Assembly (NCBI RefSeq): GCF_963662805.1
Contig: NZ_OY759863.1
Location: 310,001 to 374,000 of the forward strand
Direction: 5' to 3'
DNA: 64,000 nucleotides
Origin: an uncultured Cohaesibacter sp.
Lineage (GTDB): Bacteria; Pseudomonadota; Alphaproteobacteria; Rhizobiales; Cohaesibacteraceae
Made by a program: the position numbers and the translations under genes. Below are positions 62,734 to 64,000 of the stretch, piece after piece (the stretch's first letter is position 1; every line of letters starts with the position of its first letter). The notes below the pieces were generated by a model that was given only the letters and a program-made list of their open reading frames with translations, ran no database searches and was not told the origin of the DNA.

Positions 62734-63624
62734 TCATGACTTGGCGGTTTGACCGGAACCGTTGTCATCATCCTCGCACTCTTCATCCTCATCCTCGGGC
62801 CAGTCCCCCGCGAGCATTCGGTCGTTCTTCCTGTGCCAAGAGCGGCGCGCAAACGGGATCGAAAGCAGATAAAGAAAAACGAAGGCGGAGAGGACGACCC
62901 ACGGGAAGGAGAAGAGCAAGGCGACGAGAGCCACAAGCCCGACAATCAGTGGCAGGACTTGCGCACGGGGCACGCGCAGCCCAATGGTCTTACCCGAAAA
63001 GGTCGGGATGGTGGAGACAACCAGCATCGCAATGAACAAGGTGTAGACCATCACCAGCACGGCAAACGCATCGTAATGGGGCACGCCTGCCAGTTCCAGA
63101 TAAATGGGCGCCAGCACGGTGAAGGCCCCGGCCGGAGCCGGAACGCCGACGAAATAGCCCTTGCGCCACGACGGCAGGTTCTTCTCGTCAAGCGCAACGT
63201 TGAACCTTGCGAGGCGCAGCACCATGGCAATCGCGAACAACAGTGAGGCGATCCAGCCGATCGAGGGGATCGCATTGAGGATCCAGACGTGAAGGATAAG
63301 TGCGGGTGCGACACCGAAATTGACGAAATCGGTCAGTGAATCGAGTTCGGCACCAAAGCGCGAGGCGCCGTTGAGCATCCGGGCGAGACGCCCGTCGATA
63401 CCATCTAGACAGGCGGCGGCTAGAATGGACATGAGCGCCAGCTCAAATCGGCCCTCGATGGCCATGCGTACGCCGGTGAGGCCTGCACAGAGCGCGAGCA
63501 GTGTCACGATGTTGGGGGCAATGGAGCGGAAAGGAACGGCCTTGAAGCGTCGGCGCGTGGCAGGGTCTTCTGGTTCAAAGGGCTGGAACGGATTGCCGAT
63601 CCCATGGTCGTGTTCGTCTTGCAT
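62734..63624 (-). CDS. pssA: CDP-diacylglycerol-serine O-phosphatidyltransferase
   Basis: 296 residues. The CDP-alcohol phosphotransferase motif runs as DGIDGRLARMLNG then FGAELDSLTDFVNFG (about 88-118). Several membrane helices and a Glu/Asp-rich C-terminal tail follow. Makes phosphatidylserine, the substrate of the adjacent psd product. Psd lies upstream on the same strand, 84 bases away. Confidence 0.95.
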   Translation of the reverse strand: MQDEHDHGIGNPFQPFEPEDPATRRRFKAVPFRSIAPNIVTLLALCAGLTGVRMAIEGRFELALMSILAAACLDGIDGRLARMLNGASRFGAELDSLTDFVNFGVAPALILHVWILNAIPSIGWIASLLFAIAMVLRLARFNVALDEKNLPSWRKGYFVGVPAPAGAFTVLAPIYLELAGVPHYDAFAVLVMVYTLFIAMLVVSTIPTFSGKTIGLRVPRAQVLPLIVGLVALVALLFSFPWVVLSAFVFLYLLSIPFARRSWHRKNDRMLAGDWPEDEDEECEDDDNGSGQTAKS

Positions 63625-63708
63625 GATATTCCTGGAACCTCCCCTGCCTTTGCAGTCACAAGATCTGTTCCTGCGACTGCTGTCCTATTTCGTGCCAATC
63701 GAGCCGGT

Positions 63709-64000
63709 TTATTGTTCGCGATGGGTACCAGCTTCGCTCTGGGGGCCTTCGAGATCGGCAATGATCGTTTCGCCGGCAATCATTGACTGGCCAATGGCCA
63801 CCTTGGGCACGATGTGGGTCGGCATGTAGACGTCCACCCGGCTGCCAAAGCGGATGAGGCCGAAGCGTTCGCCGACGGGGAGCATTTCGCCCTCTTGCAC
63901 CCAGCAGACAATACGTCGGGCAACCAGACCGGCGATCTGGGTGACCCCGATTGCGCCATATTCAGTGTCGATGATCAGGCTGTTGCGTTCGTTGTCCTCG
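63709..64000 (-). CDS. psd: Phosphatidylserine decarboxylase proenzyme (partial)
   Basis: Only the C-terminal about 96 residues are in the window; the 5' end lies beyond 64000. RNSLIIDTEYGAIGVTQIAG and IRFGSRVDVYMP are visible; the GS pair in FGSRVD is the self-cleavage site that creates the pyruvoyl cofactor. Converts phosphatidylserine to phosphatidylethanolamine. Short-form, proteobacterial PSD. With pssA it forms the phosphatidylethanolamine branch. Confidence 0.92.
   Translation of the reverse strand, partial: EDNERNSLIIDTEYGAIGVTQIAGLVARRIVCWVQEGEMLPVGERFGLIRFGSRVDVYMPTHIVPKVAIGQSMIAGETIIADLEGPQSEAGTHREQ

Overview
The window is a stretch of chromosome from an alphaproteobacterium of the order Hyphomicrobiales (Rhizobiales), probably a marine lineage near Stappiaceae or Cohaesibacteraceae; the family-level guess is inference. 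The order rests on gene content and gene order: an L,D-transpeptidase gene beside an LdtR-type MarR regulator, the MerR-ihfA-fabH-plsX-DUF177 block next to tRNA-Pro, the thiL-nusB-ribH-ribE-ribD-nrdR-glyA block, the rpoZ-rsh-DUF2062-acpS-lepB-rnc-era-recO block, a Mg-type HemB, and a bacterial Bpt aminoacyl-transferase. Almost everything is core chromosome. I see no prophage, insertion sequence, integrase, CRISPR array or plasmid replication gene.

Layout. 1-4.4 kb: an MBL-fold hydrolase, a frameshifted O-acetylhomoserine sulfhydrylase gene (metY), a small membrane protein, heme A synthase (ctaA) and a DUF2842 protein. 4.4-8.8 kb: an exopolysaccharide locus in which the chain-length/co-polymerase gene and the export lipoprotein gene are both broken by several single-base indels, while the initiating sugar-phosphate transferase is intact. 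8.9-11.4 kb: tRNA-Pro(GGG), a possible structured small RNA, a miniature flagellar-rod-like protein, a MerR regulator with a huge Pro/Gln/His linker, and ihfA. 11.6-15.9 kb: fabH, plsX, DUF177, a cytochrome bc1 assembly chaperone, and divergent bamE. 16-21.8 kb: thiamine, riboflavin and one-carbon genes. 22.2-25 kb: L,D-transpeptidase and LdtR. 25.1-27.6 kb: valine catabolism genes. 27.9-36 kb: hemB, GNAT, ilvA, RDD, an SLC13 transporter, bpt and an exo/endonuclease-family protein. 36-41 kb: parC and a tandem pair of uncharacterised, cysteine-patterned secreted or anchored proteins. 41-49.4 kb: the recO-era-rnc-lepB-acpS-DUF2062-rsh-rpoZ run. 49.8-57.2 kb: a NYN-domain protein, dipeptidase, AzlCD, YtoQ, a MerR/CDF metal-efflux pair with a textbook MerR promoter, and several small unknowns. 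57.4-62.7 kb: a PadR-RND efflux operon. 62.7-64 kb: pssA and the 3' part of psd.

How they work together: envelope biogenesis is the main theme (phospholipid synthesis by PlsX/FabH/PssA/Psd, outer-membrane assembly by BamE, peptidoglycan crosslinking by LdtP under LdtR, secretion by LepB, exopolysaccharide genes), together with stringent response and RNA processing (Rsh, RpoZ, Rnc, Era) and respiratory cofactor assembly (CtaA, bc1 chaperone, HemB). The least explained items are the four-cysteine paralogue pair at 38.4-40.8 kb, the possible structured RNA at about 9.16-9.36 kb, a long dyad upstream of glyA, and the clustering of single-base frameshifts between 1.9 and 6.6 kb.
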